Shown here one piece after another: positions 8,160-17,557 of a stretch of 64,000 nucleotides of DNA. Position 1 is the first letter of the stretch; each line of letters begins with the position of its first letter. Position numbers and translations under genes: made by a program. Below the pieces are notes generated by a model. That model was not told the DNA's origin. It was given only the letters and a program-made list of their open reading frames with translations, and ran no database searches. The stretch is from Halomonas salipaludis (lineage in GTDB: Bacteria > Pseudomonadota > Gammaproteobacteria > Pseudomonadales > Halomonadaceae): the NCBI RefSeq assembly GCF_002286975.1, contig NZ_NSKB01000007.1, forward strand, positions 124,001-188,000. Reading direction: 5' to 3'.

Positions 8160-9491
8160 ATGCAACGTCATGCCCACCGCTTCTGGCCATCGCTCATCAC
8201 TGCCGCCGGCCTCGCCGTCGCCGGGGCCTGGGCTCAAGCGCCTTCCCCCGATGACGAGACCGCGCCACCTCGCCAACCCGTCGAGCGGATGACCTTCGAC
8301 TGGGATCAGAGCGTCGACAGCCTGAGGGTGCTGGATCTCGACGGCCGCGATATCGACGTCGAGATAGCGCCGCAACGGGAGCCGGGGCGCATCAGCCTGA
8401 GCGTACCCACCCGCGAGCCCTTCGTGGTCAAGAGTGACGCGGTCGAGACCCGCCGGCTGACCACGCAAGAGCGGCAGGTGCTGCCGGGTGGGCTCTTCAT
8501 CCCCTCCACGGCCGAGACCGACGAGGTCGTGTTGCCCCCGGGGTTGGGTATCGCGCCACTGCCGCCGCTGCCATCCACAGCGTCCACCTGGCTTCGTCTC
8601 AGCGTCGTGGCCAGTCCGGTACCTGCCATCTGGAACCCGCTGAGCAGCACCTACCACACCCGGCTGAGCTTCGGCGTCTACCCCTCGGATGCCGAGCATT
8701 TCGCGCCTCGACAGGCGCTTGAAGCGCCTGTCGAGATCAGGCTGCGACTGCGCGGCCTGACCACCCGCGAGGAACCCCCTGCCCTGCTGATCGAGGCCCC
8801 GGGGCTGGCCAACGAGCAGTCCCTGGTGCTCGACTTCATGCCCTCGACGGCGACCCCTATCCTGGAGGTCAACTCCACTCTCTCCGACGTCAATCTGCAG
8901 CTCGAGGCGCTGCCGCGGCTGGAGGTTCGTCCGGAATCGACCAGCATGGTGGGCCTCGGGCTGGCCCGGATGGCCGTCAATATCGAGCAGGTGGCGCCCC
9001 ACGGTGAGCCGCTGCGCGCCACGCGCCCTACCCCGATCGCCCTGACGCTCGACGGCCCCGCCACCGCTGCCCCGAGCGAGCTGCACATCGCGCCAGATCA
9101 GTCCACGGCGACGTTCGAACTGCGCTCTTCCGGCCTCTCGCCGATTACCGTCAGCGCCGTCGCCGGCAGCCTTAGGGGTGAGGCAAGCGTCGAGCAGCGC
9201 GTGCCCTGGGGGCCAATCGTCACTGCCTTGCTGGGTGGTGCCCTGGGAGGATTCGGCCGGCGCTTCGTCAAGGGCGCGCACCGGGTGTCGACGCCGCTAC
9301 GTATGCTCGAGGGCCTCGTCGTGGCGCTGATCGCCTACGTTGCCGGCGTGCTTGGCGTCGGTTATCTCGCCTTGCCGATGGCCGTGGTCGCCACCGAGGC
9401 CGGCGCCTTCCTGACCGGCGCCCTGAGTGGATTCATCGGGGTGAACGTACTCGAACGCCTCCACACCAGGGCATCGCCACACGCCGGTTAG
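8160..9491 (+). CDS. Exported protein with Ig-like region and C-terminal membrane helices, unknown function
   Basis: A 443-residue protein with an N-terminal signal peptide (hydrophobic stretch LITAAGLAVAGAWAQA ending at a plausible AQA cleavage site). The body is beta-rich and polar. Residues about 300-350 (ALTLDGPATAAPSEL and LRSSGLSPITVSAVAGSLR) resemble a bacterial Ig-like repeat. The last 100 residues contain three hydrophobic segments, including VTALLGGALGGFGRRF and a Gly/Ala-rich pair. The topology therefore looks like a periplasmic domain tethered to the inner membrane. I do not recognise the family. GGCGGAG precedes the ATG. It may be transcribed with the antiporter 75 bp upstream. 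Confidence 0.75.
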   Translation: MQRHAHRFWPSLITAAGLAVAGAWAQAPSPDDETAPPRQPVERMTFDWDQSVDSLRVLDLDGRDIDVEIAPQREPGRISLSVPTREPFVVKSDAVETRRLTTQERQVLPGGLFIPSTAETDEVVLPPGLGIAPLPPLPSTASTWLRLSVVASPVPAIWNPLSSTYHTRLSFGVYPSDAEHFAPRQALEAPVEIRLRLRGLTTREEPPALLIEAPGLANEQSLVLDFMPSTATPILEVNSTLSDVNLQLEALPRLEVRPESTSMVGLGLARMAVNIEQVAPHGEPLRATRPTPIALTLDGPATAAPSELHIAPDQSTATFELRSSGLSPITVSAVAGSLRGEASVEQRVPWGPIVTALLGGALGGFGRRFVKGAHRVSTPLRMLEGLVVALIAYVAGVLGVGYLALPMAVVATEAGAFLTGALSGFIGVNVLERLHTRASPHAG

Positions 9492-11827
9492 ACAGCCGGC
9501 ATCCCTGACAGCCGCCACCAGGCCGGCAGCAGTGCCAGGTTGTCGACCTCACCGAAGCGATCATCGAGCAGCACCACCACGCCGCGATCCTCGGGGCCGC
9601 GAATCACCCGACCGGCGGCCTGCACCACCTTGGTCAGGCCGGGGTAGCGGTAGGCGTAGTCGAAGCCGCGTCCGAAGCGCGCCTCCAGCCGCGCCTTGAG
9701 TATCTCGTTGTCGGCGCTTAGCGGCGGCATGCCCAGGGTGGCGATAAAGGCGCCCACCAGACGCTCCCCGGGCAGGTCTATGCCTTCCGCGAAAGCCCCG
9801 CCCAACACCGCGAAACCGATCCCCCGCCCGCCGGCCACGAAGTCATCGACGAAGGCCTGGCGCGACGCTTCATCCATGCCGCGTCGCTGGCAGCGGGTGG
9901 GGATATCGGGGTGATCGCGGGCCAGACGCGTCAGCGCCGCGTCGAGGTAGGCGAAGCTGCTGAAGAACGCCAGGTAGTTGCCCGGCGCACCACGGTACTG
10001 GTCGGCGATCACCGCCACCAGGCCATCCAGTGAGTGCTCGCGATCGCGCCAGCGGGTCGAGAGATGCCGCGCCAGGCGCACCTCCAGCTGCGTGCTGTCG
10101 AACGGCGAGGCGACCTCCCACCACACCGCATCGTCGGCCAGCCCCAGCAGGTCGCGGTAGTAGTCGGCGGGGCTCAGGGTGGCCGAAAACAGCACCGTGG
10201 TGTGGCTGGCGGCCAGCCGCGGCGCCAGGAAGTCGGCGGGTATCAGGTTGCGCAGCGTCAGGGTCGCGCGCCCGCGACCGCGGCGGGTCAGCAGGCAGAT
10301 CGAGTGGTCGGCGAACGACTCCGTCAGCCGGCACAGCGCCAGCGCCTCGAACAGGAACGCCTGCAGCTCATCGACCTCGCCGCTGGGGTGCTCGGCAAGG
10401 TAGTCCCCCACCGCCGAGACCGCCTGCTGCAGGGCCAGGACCAGGCCCGCCGGCAGCGTCTCCAGCAACCGCGGCGCCGCATCATCGGCGGGCGACTCGG
10501 CGGCCAGCAGCTCACGCCACTGCCGCACCACGCGCCCCAGCGGTTTGGCCAGAGCCGGCGGTGCGCGTCGCTGCACGGCGTTGCAGCGCTGCTGGTCGAG
10601 GCTGGCGCTGTACATGCCGCGGGCCCGCTCGACCAGGTTGTGGGCCTCGTCGACCAGCACCGCGACCCGCCACTCCTGGGCCTGGGTGGCGGCGAACAGC
10701 AGCGCGCTGGTATCGAAGTAGTGGTTGACGTCGCCTACTGTCAGGTCGCACCAGCGCACCAGCTCCTGCCCCAAGTAGTAGGGGCAGATATCGTGGGCCA
10801 GCGCCAGTTCGCGCAGGGTCGGCCGGTCGAGCACGCGGCCGCACTCCACCGCCGCCTGACGCGCCGCCGGCAGGCGATCGTAGAAGCCCCGCGCCAGCGG
10901 GCAGGCGTCGCCGTGGCAGGCCTTGCCGGGATGCTCGCAGGCGGTGTCGCGGGCGACCAGTTCCAATACCCTCAGCGGCATCCTCGGCGGCGCCTCGTCA
11001 GCCCCCGGCTCGGGGGCATTGGCAACGCCCAACGTCCGCAGCGCCTCGAGCGCCAAGCGCCGCCCCGGGGTCTTCATGGTCAGGAAGAACGCTCGGTCTA
11101 GCCCCTGGCGGGGCATGGCGGCAAGCATCGGAAACAGCGTGCCCAGCGTCTTGCCGATCCCGGTGGGGGCCTGCAGCAGCAGCTGGCGACCGGTGCCGGC
11201 GGCCTTGTAGACCGCCTCGGCCAGCTCGCGCTGACCGCGGCGGAAGCCTGCGTGGGGGAAGCGCAGTGTCGACAGGGCGGCATCGCGGCGGCGGCGATGG
11301 GCGGCCTCCTGCTCGGCCCAGGCCAGGAAGCGCTGGCACTGGTCGACGAAGAAGGCCTCCAGCTCGCTGGCCGTGGCCGGCTCGCTCAGACGAGTCTCCT
11401 GTCCCGAGCCGATCTCCAGGTAGACCAGCGCCAGCTCGACCCGCTCGAGCTGGCGGGCTCGGCACAGCAGGGCGCCGTAGACCTTGGCCTGAGCCCAGTG
11501 CAGGGCGCGCTGATTGGCCCCCATCCGCGCCAGGCTCCCGCGGTGGGTCTTGACCTCCTCGAGGCGCCGGGCGGCGGGATCGAAGCCGTCGGCGCGCCCA
11601 CTCACCACCAGCCGTGCCCCGTCTACCACCACCTCGCCGCACAGGCTCAGTTCGCTCTCGTAGCCCGCTCCGCGCCGCTCGGCGATCAGCTGGTGCCCTT
11701 CGATGCCCTGCTGGGCGGTGGGCGACGGCGTGAAACGGTGGTCCAGGTCGCCGGCCCGGGCGGTGAAATCGCACAGCGCCCTGACCGCCACCCGGTAGCA
11801 GGGTTGTGCCGCCGGCAGCGGGTTCAC
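9488..11827 (-). CDS. XPD/DinG-like Fe-S DNA helicase with N-terminal PD-(D/E)XK-like nuclease domain
   Basis: A 779-residue superfamily 2 helicase. Residues about 70-130 contain SGRADGF, LEEVKT and HWAQAKVYGALL, the arrangement of a RecB/Cas4-like PD-(D/E)XK nuclease. The helicase core has Walker A APTGIGKT near residue 220, DEAH (VDEAHNL) near 390, and TVLFSATLSP. Between them CEHPGKACHGDAC near 297-312 plus a later ICPYYL supplies four cysteines typical of the XPD/DinG iron-sulfur domain. The start is a GTG that overlaps the TGA of the FAN1-type gene (GTGA), so translation is coupled and the two products probably work together in DNA repair. A longer upstream frame exists but lies inside the nuclease gene. 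The nuclease assignment is by motif only. Confidence 0.88.
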   Translation of the reverse strand: MNPLPAAQPCYRVAVRALCDFTARAGDLDHRFTPSPTAQQGIEGHQLIAERRGAGYESELSLCGEVVVDGARLVVSGRADGFDPAARRLEEVKTHRGSLARMGANQRALHWAQAKVYGALLCRARQLERVELALVYLEIGSGQETRLSEPATASELEAFFVDQCQRFLAWAEQEAAHRRRRDAALSTLRFPHAGFRRGQRELAEAVYKAAGTGRQLLLQAPTGIGKTLGTLFPMLAAMPRQGLDRAFFLTMKTPGRRLALEALRTLGVANAPEPGADEAPPRMPLRVLELVARDTACEHPGKACHGDACPLARGFYDRLPAARQAAVECGRVLDRPTLRELALAHDICPYYLGQELVRWCDLTVGDVNHYFDTSALLFAATQAQEWRVAVLVDEAHNLVERARGMYSASLDQQRCNAVQRRAPPALAKPLGRVVRQWRELLAAESPADDAAPRLLETLPAGLVLALQQAVSAVGDYLAEHPSGEVDELQAFLFEALALCRLTESFADHSICLLTRRGRGRATLTLRNLIPADFLAPRLAASHTTVLFSATLSPADYYRDLLGLADDAVWWEVASPFDSTQLEVRLARHLSTRWRDREHSLDGLVAVIADQYRGAPGNYLAFFSSFAYLDAALTRLARDHPDIPTRCQRRGMDEASRQAFVDDFVAGGRGIGFAVLGGAFAEGIDLPGERLVGAFIATLGMPPLSADNEILKARLEARFGRGFDYAYRYPGLTKVVQAAGRVIRGPEDRGVVVLLDDRFGEVDNLALLPAWWRLSGMPAV

Positions 11828-13533
11828 GGCGCCTCCCGCCAGCGCACCTGGCACACCACCGCGGGAATGTCGTGGGCATGGAAGTAGGCCAGCCAGCGAC
11901 GCTGGTTGTCCTGCAGGCGGTCGCCTGGACCCTTGACCTCGATCAGCCGGTAGCGCGGGCCCTGGAGCACCTCGGGCAGGAATTGGATCAGGTCCGGCAG
12001 GCCGGCGCGGTTGGCGCCGATATCCTGCAGCAGGCGCTCGAACAGCCGCGCCAGGTGCGCCGCCGGCAGCCACGCCAGGGCGCGCTCCAGCAGCGTCTCG
12101 TCGAGCGCTTGCCAGTCGACGAAGGGTGACGCCAGGCCGTGCTTGACGTGCCAGTGGCGGCGAATGGTGTCGCGATAGCGGCCGTCGCGCAGCTGTGCCA
12201 GGCAGGCCGAGAATCGCTCACGACGCCGGCTGACGAAGTCCTCGCGGCGCAGGTCGGCCGGCCCGCGCTGGAAAGGGTGAAAGAAGGCGCCGGGCAGCGG
12301 GGCGAAGATCGCCTCCCAGCACAGCAGCCCGAAGAGGCCACCGATCAACGTATTCTCGACATAGTGGACCGGCGCATCCGGGCCCTGCAGGTGATCGCGC
12401 ACGGCGCCCTCCACGCTCGCGGCGGGGCCCGGCAGCGTCAGCGTCCACTGCTCGATGGCAGGCGCCGGCGGCGCTGGGTCACAGGCCAGCCCCAGCCGCC
12501 GGCGCAGGCGCGGCTGCAGCCGTGCCAGGGCCTGGCCCTCGGCCTCGCTGAGCGGCGGCTGCGCCTCGGCCAGGGCCAGCGCCTCGCGCCAGGCGCCGCG
12601 CCGCTCCAGCAGCCGCAGGCGACGAATGCGCGCCTCACCGCCGCCGCCAGGGTCGCCGCTGGCCGCGGCGTAGGCCTCGAGAGCCAGCTCAGGGTTGGCG
12701 TGGCGCTGCGCCTCGCGACCCAGCTGGAACAGCAGCCTGGCACGCCGCGTGGCCAGCCAGGGGCTGTCCCAGACGTCATCCGCCGTGCTCGATGGTATCT
12801 CGGGCCACAGCGCTTCGACGGCCTCGCCGGCCTCGAGGCGCTCGCGCAGGCGGTGCAACTGTAGATAGGCGTCGACCTCGGCACGCCGCTGAAAAGCGCG
12901 TGAGGCAGGATCCAGTGGCACCTGCTCGTAGCGCTGCATGCCGAGTTCGGCAAGCACGAAGTCGGCCCAGTCCTGGCGCAGGTTGCCGAAGAACATCAGC
13001 CGCAGCCGCTCGCAGTGGGCCATGCAGGTGATTCGCACGATGCGGTCCGGCGCCGCGGGCCACCACTCGCCGAGCCGGCGCGGCTCGCTCAGCCGCGCGG
13101 CCAACGCCTCGCGTAGTCGCGCCTTGCCGGTCGCGGCGGGCAGCCCTGCGGCGCGCATCTCATCGGCCAGCGCCGCGCGCAGCTCGGCCAGGCGCCAGTG
13201 GCGAAACAGCTCGTCGAGGGATAGCAGCGGCTCCTCTTCCACCCAGCCAGCGGCGATCAGCGGCGCCAGGGCGGCGGCGCTGTCACCGATCTCGGCATAG
13301 GCCAGCCGCGCGACGCGAAAGTGCTCGCCGCGGCGCATCACCATGCGCGCCAGCAGCGCCTGGGAAGGCGTCGGCAGGTCGGCAATACCGCGGATAAAGG
13401 CGCGCTCGGCGTCGCTCAGCAAGTCGTCGTAGCGCGCCGCCACCCAATCTAGCACGCAGCGGAAATTGGCCAGGTAGTAGCGCGGGTCGTCGAGGGGAGC
13501 CGCTGCCGGTGGCGCGGGCCGCATACTGTTCAT
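11824..13533 (-). CDS. FAN1-type VRR-NUC structure-specific nuclease
   Basis: A 569-residue bacterial homologue of Fanconi-associated nuclease 1, a length close to the characterised Pseudomonas enzyme. The C-terminal VRR-NUC domain is clear: LPDL near residue 511, then IEVKGPGDRLQDNQRRW around 528-545, giving the PD...ExK catalytic set and the conserved Q. The middle is a long helical TPR-like region rich in Arg, Leu and Ala, and the N-terminus contains a SAP-like segment (GLPAATGKARLREALAARL). In eukaryotes FAN1 unhooks DNA interstrand crosslinks; the same is expected here by homology. It is the first gene of a two-gene operon with the coupled helicase. Confidence 0.9.
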   Translation of the reverse strand: MNSMRPAPPAAAPLDDPRYYLANFRCVLDWVAARYDDLLSDAERAFIRGIADLPTPSQALLARMVMRRGEHFRVARLAYAEIGDSAAALAPLIAAGWVEEEPLLSLDELFRHWRLAELRAALADEMRAAGLPAATGKARLREALAARLSEPRRLGEWWPAAPDRIVRITCMAHCERLRLMFFGNLRQDWADFVLAELGMQRYEQVPLDPASRAFQRRAEVDAYLQLHRLRERLEAGEAVEALWPEIPSSTADDVWDSPWLATRRARLLFQLGREAQRHANPELALEAYAAASGDPGGGGEARIRRLRLLERRGAWREALALAEAQPPLSEAEGQALARLQPRLRRRLGLACDPAPPAPAIEQWTLTLPGPAASVEGAVRDHLQGPDAPVHYVENTLIGGLFGLLCWEAIFAPLPGAFFHPFQRGPADLRREDFVSRRRERFSACLAQLRDGRYRDTIRRHWHVKHGLASPFVDWQALDETLLERALAWLPAAHLARLFERLLQDIGANRAGLPDLIQFLPEVLQGPRYRLIEVKGPGDRLQDNQRRWLAYFHAHDIPAVVCQVRWREAP

Positions 13534-13609
13534 TTATCCATGGTAGCAGGCCCACCAGGCTGGCGGCCAGAGCAACGTCATCGTCGTCAGACGCGCCGCA
13601 CGGCGAGGG

Positions 13610-14590
13610 TCAGCGCTTACGCCATGAATGCGACTTGCCCAGGGTGTCGGCGGCATGGGCGCCGCGCTCCCCCATCGGCCGCGGCTCGCCAACGGTAGTG
13701 TCGTGGCGGGTCTGGCGCTCCATCTCACCGTTGAGCTCGGCGCCCACCAGCACCGTGAAGGCCGACAGCCAGAACCACATCAGCAGCACCACCACCGCTC
13801 CCAGCGAGCCGTAGAGTTCCGTAAAACTGGCAAAGTGGCGGGCGTAGAATGACAGCCCCAGCGAGCCCAGCAACCACATTAGCGTCGCCGTCACCGTGCC
13901 GACACTGAGCCACTCCCAGCGCGGCGCGCGCCGGTAAGGGGCGAACCGATACAGCACCGCGATCACCAGCATCATCATCAGCACCAGGGCTGGCCAGCGC
14001 AGCAGGCTGATCAGGGTCACCAGGGTACTGTCGAGGCCCAGCATGCCGATCACCAGCGGCAGCCCGGCGATGAACACGATGGTCACCAGGGTCAGCACGA
14101 TCAGCCCCACGGTCAGCGCCGAGACCACCGTGGCCTTGTGGGCGAGGCGCCGCCGCTCGTCTTCGCCGTAGACGATATTGAGGCCGAGGATCAGTCCGCG
14201 CACGCCCTTGGAGGCGACGAACATCGCCACCACCAGGCTGCCTACGGCCGCCACGCTGAGCCCGGCGTCGGTGTTCTCGCTGATCTCGTTGGCCTGATGC
14301 TCGATGATCGCCGCCGCACCCGGTGGTATGAAGCGGCTCAGCTCGGCGATCTGACGCGTGATGTCATGGGGGTCGAGCACCAGCGCCCAGATCGAGATGA
14401 TCGCTGCCAATGCCGGAAACACCGCCAGCAGCGCATAGAAGGCCACCCCGGCGGCGAGCATGGTGATGTTGTCATCGCTCATCTCGCGCTTGACCCGCCA
14501 GGCGATGTCCAGCCAGCCGAGACCGCCGATCTGGCCCGGCTGCTCGGCACGACGGCCACGCGGTGAGTGATTCGACCCCTCCTCGGTCAC
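13610..14590 (-). CDS. YihY/BrkB family inner-membrane protein
   Basis: A 326-residue integral membrane protein of the YihY (formerly BrkB, mis-called RNase BN) family. About six hydrophobic helices are visible, beginning with MLAAGVAFYALLAVFPALAAI, which is the family signature, and ending with LGAVVVLLMWFWLSAFTVLVGAELNGEM. Both tails are polar and presumably cytoplasmic. Translation starts at a GTG with AAGGAG six bases upstream; the overlapping ATG is out of frame and meets a stop at once. The molecular function of the family is not established. It is encoded apart from the FAN1 operon by a 76-bp gap and may be read from its own promoter. Confidence 0.9.
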   Translation of the reverse strand: MTEEGSNHSPRGRRAEQPGQIGGLGWLDIAWRVKREMSDDNITMLAAGVAFYALLAVFPALAAIISIWALVLDPHDITRQIAELSRFIPPGAAAIIEHQANEISENTDAGLSVAAVGSLVVAMFVASKGVRGLILGLNIVYGEDERRRLAHKATVVSALTVGLIVLTLVTIVFIAGLPLVIGMLGLDSTLVTLISLLRWPALVLMMMLVIAVLYRFAPYRRAPRWEWLSVGTVTATLMWLLGSLGLSFYARHFASFTELYGSLGAVVVLLMWFWLSAFTVLVGAELNGEMERQTRHDTTVGEPRPMGERGAHAADTLGKSHSWRKR

Positions 14591-14619
14591 ATCCGGCTCC
14601 TTGAGGTTGATAGCCAGGA

Positions 14620-15141
14620 TCAGGGCTCGGGGCGGCTGAGCACCATCTGATCGCCGCTGATCTGGATATCGAAGCGGTTGAGAAAGCTCATGCCCAGCAG
14701 GGCCCTGTCGCCCTCCATCCCGGGATTGATCGAGCCGCGCACCTGGCGGGCAGTGAGGCCGCCCAGGCTGACACGGTCGAGCTCGGTGATAAAACCGTCG
14801 ACGCGGCCGTTGGCGGTCTGGAAGCTGGCGGTACGGCCGGCCTCGAGGGCAAGCTGTTCGGCCAACTCGCTGGACACCGCAATATAGGTCGCCCCGGTAT
14901 CGAGCAGGAACTCCACCGGCTCACCGTTGATGCGGCCGGTGGCGACGAAGTGCCCCGAGGCGTTGCGGGCCAAGGTCACCGGTTCGTCGCCCTCGGTCAT
15001 ATGCACCAGCCCGGCATTGGGATTGCGCCGTTCATCGAGCACGCCCTGGAACCACCAGCTGCCCATGGCCAGTATCAGCAGCCAGAACAGCAGCATCATG
15101 CCGAGCCCGGTACGCCGCACGCCTCTGCCCTGATCATCCAT
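14620..15141 (-). CDS. Membrane-anchored retropepsin-like aspartic protease
   Basis: A 173-residue protein with one N-terminal transmembrane helix (GLGMMLLFWLLILAMGSWWF) followed by a periplasmic single-lobe aspartic protease domain of the bacterial clan AA type. The catalytic motif is FLLDTGATYIAVS; the later ALLGMSFLNRFDI is the usual partner segment. Such proteins should act as homodimers. The start at 15141 is supported by GGAGGTGAG; the ORF can be extended 12 codons but without an SD. It is 29 bp upstream of the YihY gene and on the same strand, so they probably form an operon. Substrate unknown. Confidence 0.87.
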   Translation of the reverse strand: MDDQGRGVRRTGLGMMLLFWLLILAMGSWWFQGVLDERRNPNAGLVHMTEGDEPVTLARNASGHFVATGRINGEPVEFLLDTGATYIAVSSELAEQLALEAGRTASFQTANGRVDGFITELDRVSLGGLTARQVRGSINPGMEGDRALLGMSFLNRFDIQISGDQMVLSRPEP

Positions 15142-15309
15142 CGACTCACCTCCACCGGCCGCTGCCACTCCATACATAGTCGCCGCGAAGAGCGATCGGT
15201 TCCCTCCAGCCTACCAACAACGCAGCCAATACGCGTTAACTGCTGACTTTACCTCGCGTCGATTCGATGCTCGTATGGCGACACCTGCCATCGCTTGGAG
15301 ACACGCATC

Positions 15310-15924
15310 GTGACCGCTACTGCCCTGCCCGCCGACGCCTGGGAGGCCGGCGCCCTGTACCGACTATTCAGCGGCAGCATTGCACCGCGCCCGATCGCCT
15401 GGGTCGCCAGCATCGACGCCGCCGGTACCGCCAACCTGGCGCCCTTCTCGTTCTTCAACGTGGCCAGCGTCGCGCCGCCGGTGCTGGTGTTCTCGCCGCT
15501 GCTCAACGGCCAGGCCGAGGTCAAGGACACCCTGCGCAACCTCGCCGCGGTCCCCGAGTGCGTGATCCATATCGGCGGCGAGGCGCTGACCGAGGCCCTC
15601 AACGCCACCAGCGCCAGCCTGGCCCCGGAGCAGGACGAGTTCGAGCACGCGGGCCTGGCCAAGGCCGAGATGCCGCCGCTAAGGGTGCCCAGGGTCGCCG
15701 CGGCGGCGGTGGCCTTCGGCTGCCGGGTGCGCGACATCCTGCGCTTCGGCGACGGCCCCATGGCCGGCAACCTGGTGATCGCCGAAGTGGAGGTCATCCA
15801 CGCCGACCCGACGGTGTGGAACGGTCGTCACGTCGATCTCGACGCACTCAAGCCGATCGGCCGTCTGGCGGGCAGCGACTACCTGCGCGCCAGCGACCGC
15901 TTCGCGCTCAAGCGCCCCGCCTGA
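15310..15924 (+). CDS. Flavin reductase-like domain protein (FMN-binding split barrel)
   Basis: A 204-residue protein of the DIM6/NTAB flavin reductase-like family. The signature is near the N-terminus: SGSIAPRPIAWVASIDAAG, then ANLAPFSFFNVAS, which binds FMN. The core continues with PVLVFSPLLNGQ and a C-terminal KPIGRLAGSDYLRASDRFAL, again typical. The GTG at 15310 is chosen because GGAG lies 10 bases upstream; the track start at a TTG five codons earlier overlaps that SD. It is likely a cytoplasmic NAD(P)H-dependent FMN reductase or flavin-binding oxidoreductase, with no obvious partner monooxygenase nearby. Confidence 0.87.
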   Translation: MTATALPADAWEAGALYRLFSGSIAPRPIAWVASIDAAGTANLAPFSFFNVASVAPPVLVFSPLLNGQAEVKDTLRNLAAVPECVIHIGGEALTEALNATSASLAPEQDEFEHAGLAKAEMPPLRVPRVAAAAVAFGCRVRDILRFGDGPMAGNLVIAEVEVIHADPTVWNGRHVDLDALKPIGRLAGSDYLRASDRFALKRPA

Positions 15925-15976
15925 GCGTTGCCCCAGGCCGGGCGACCCGACACGCCCAGCAGTGCCAGCGACACAC

Positions 15977-17329
15977 TCACCGTTCAGGCGCCTGCCACTG
16001 CTCGGCGACCCGCTGCCCGCGGGCCTGGTTCACCGCCAGGCAGATCAGGATGGCGACGATGAACAGCCCCGCGCAGAGCAGGATCGAGGCCTGCAGGCCG
16101 ACCACCGACTGCAGCAGCCCCAGGCAGATGATGCCGAACACCCCAGCCAGCTTGTTGGCCAGGCCCCAGAAGCCGAAGAACTCCGCCGACTTCTCCAGCG
16201 GCGAAAACAGCCCCACCAGGGCGCGACTGGCCGACTGGCTCGAGCCCAGGCTGAGCCCCGCCAGGCAACCGACCACCAGGAACAGATGCTGCGCCTCCCA
16301 GTCGAGCCCCCACTGCGCGTTGAGCCAGGCGGTAAGCTCCGGCGTGGCCCAGATGGCGAAAATCGCCGCCACCCACAGCAGCAGAGTGCCGATATAGGTG
16401 ATCTTGGCACCGATGCGATCCTGGATCAGGCCGAAGCCCAGCGCCCCCGCGGCGGCGGTGATCTGCACGATGATGAACATGATATTGCGGATCGACTCGT
16501 CCCAGCCGATCACCTGGGCACCGTAGATGAAGGCAAAGGCGATGATGATATAGACCCCGGCCATCGAGAACAGCAGCGACACCAGGAACACGCCCAGGTC
16601 GCGAAAACGGCGCAGGTCATGCAGCGTCTCGGCGACCCGTTCACGGGCAATGCGATAGTAGGTCATGCCGGCTGGCAGCGCCTGGGGCGTGCCGCGCTCC
16701 TTGAGCCACAGGAAGGTGGGGATCGCCGTGACCAGGAAGAACCCCGCGGCGAACGGCCCCACCCAGCGGATACGCTCGAAGTTCTCGGCGCTGGCCTCAC
16801 CCAGCACCACCAGCGTGAAACCGGCGGCGAACAGGCCACCGACATAGCCCAGCGCCCAGCCGAAGCCGGAGATCTTGCCCAGATCCCGCGGCGGGCCGAG
16901 GTCGGGCAGGAAGGCGGCAATGAATGACTCGCCCATCGAGTAGGCGTAGTTGGAGAGGGTGATCAGCACGAACCCCAACAGCACATAGCCGGGTGCCACG
17001 AAGTAGAGCATCGCGGTGGTGGCGATAGTGGCCAGGTAGCTGACGAACAGAAAGCGCTTCTTGCTCGCCGAATAATCCATCGCCGCCCCGCACAGCGGGC
17101 CGCTAATCACCACCATCAGATAGCTCAGCGCCAGCGCCAGGCTCCACAGCAGATTGGCCAGGCGATAGTCGTCGCCGCGGTCGCCGACGATCACCGTGGT
17201 GAACAGCTCGCCGAAGACCACGGTGATGATCAGCAGCGTGTAGGCCTGGTTGGCGAAGTCGAACATCGCCCAGCCCAGTATCTCCTTGCGCGAGGCCCGC
17301 GTGCGGGGCACGACGCCGGTATGGCTCAT
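15977..17329 (-). CDS. MFS transporter, UMF1 (Atg22-like) family
   Basis: A 450-residue inner-membrane protein with 12 hydrophobic segments. The N-terminus KEILGWAMFDFANQAYTLLI is the hallmark of the UMF1/Atg22-like branch of the major facilitator superfamily, and SKKRFLFVSYLATIATT and SQSASRALVGLFSPLEKSAE are also typical of it. Substrates of bacterial members are not well established; yeast Atg22 exports vacuolar amino acids. An AAAGGA site precedes the ATG. It is convergent with the flavin reductase gene and diverges from the binding protein gene at 17558. Confidence 0.9.
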   Translation of the reverse strand: MSHTGVVPRTRASRKEILGWAMFDFANQAYTLLIITVVFGELFTTVIVGDRGDDYRLANLLWSLALALSYLMVVISGPLCGAAMDYSASKKRFLFVSYLATIATTAMLYFVAPGYVLLGFVLITLSNYAYSMGESFIAAFLPDLGPPRDLGKISGFGWALGYVGGLFAAGFTLVVLGEASAENFERIRWVGPFAAGFFLVTAIPTFLWLKERGTPQALPAGMTYYRIARERVAETLHDLRRFRDLGVFLVSLLFSMAGVYIIIAFAFIYGAQVIGWDESIRNIMFIIVQITAAAGALGFGLIQDRIGAKITYIGTLLLWVAAIFAIWATPELTAWLNAQWGLDWEAQHLFLVVGCLAGLSLGSSQSASRALVGLFSPLEKSAEFFGFWGLANKLAGVFGIICLGLLQSVVGLQASILLCAGLFIVAILICLAVNQARGQRVAEQWQAPER

Positions 17330-17557
17330 GGGACATTCCTTTGTGAGCGTGGCTCGACAAGACTATCAGCAGCGCGGTACTGGCCACCATGCGGCATGGC
17401 AACACTGTCGATCGAATGACAGGCCAACGGTTTCCCTCTAGCTTGAAGCTGAGCTGCCGATAACCTAAATATGTGGTCGGCTTTGCTTGACGGCCAGACT
17501 CAACATGGCGAACGCCACCGCATCCTGGGATGCGTCTAGAGAGGGGGTACAGCGCCC

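Noticed and set aside
7356-9281. A 641-residue open frame on the minus strand
   Set aside because: It runs antisense across the 3' end of the antiporter gene and most of the exported protein gene, both well supported. Its composition (Gly, Arg, Gln, His-rich with no motif) is that of a GC-rich shadow frame.
9488-12073. Longer 861-residue reading of the helicase
   Set aside because: The extra 82 residues lie inside the FAN1-type gene, have a random Arg/Pro/Gly-rich character, and the GTG at 11827 gives the common GTGA coupling.
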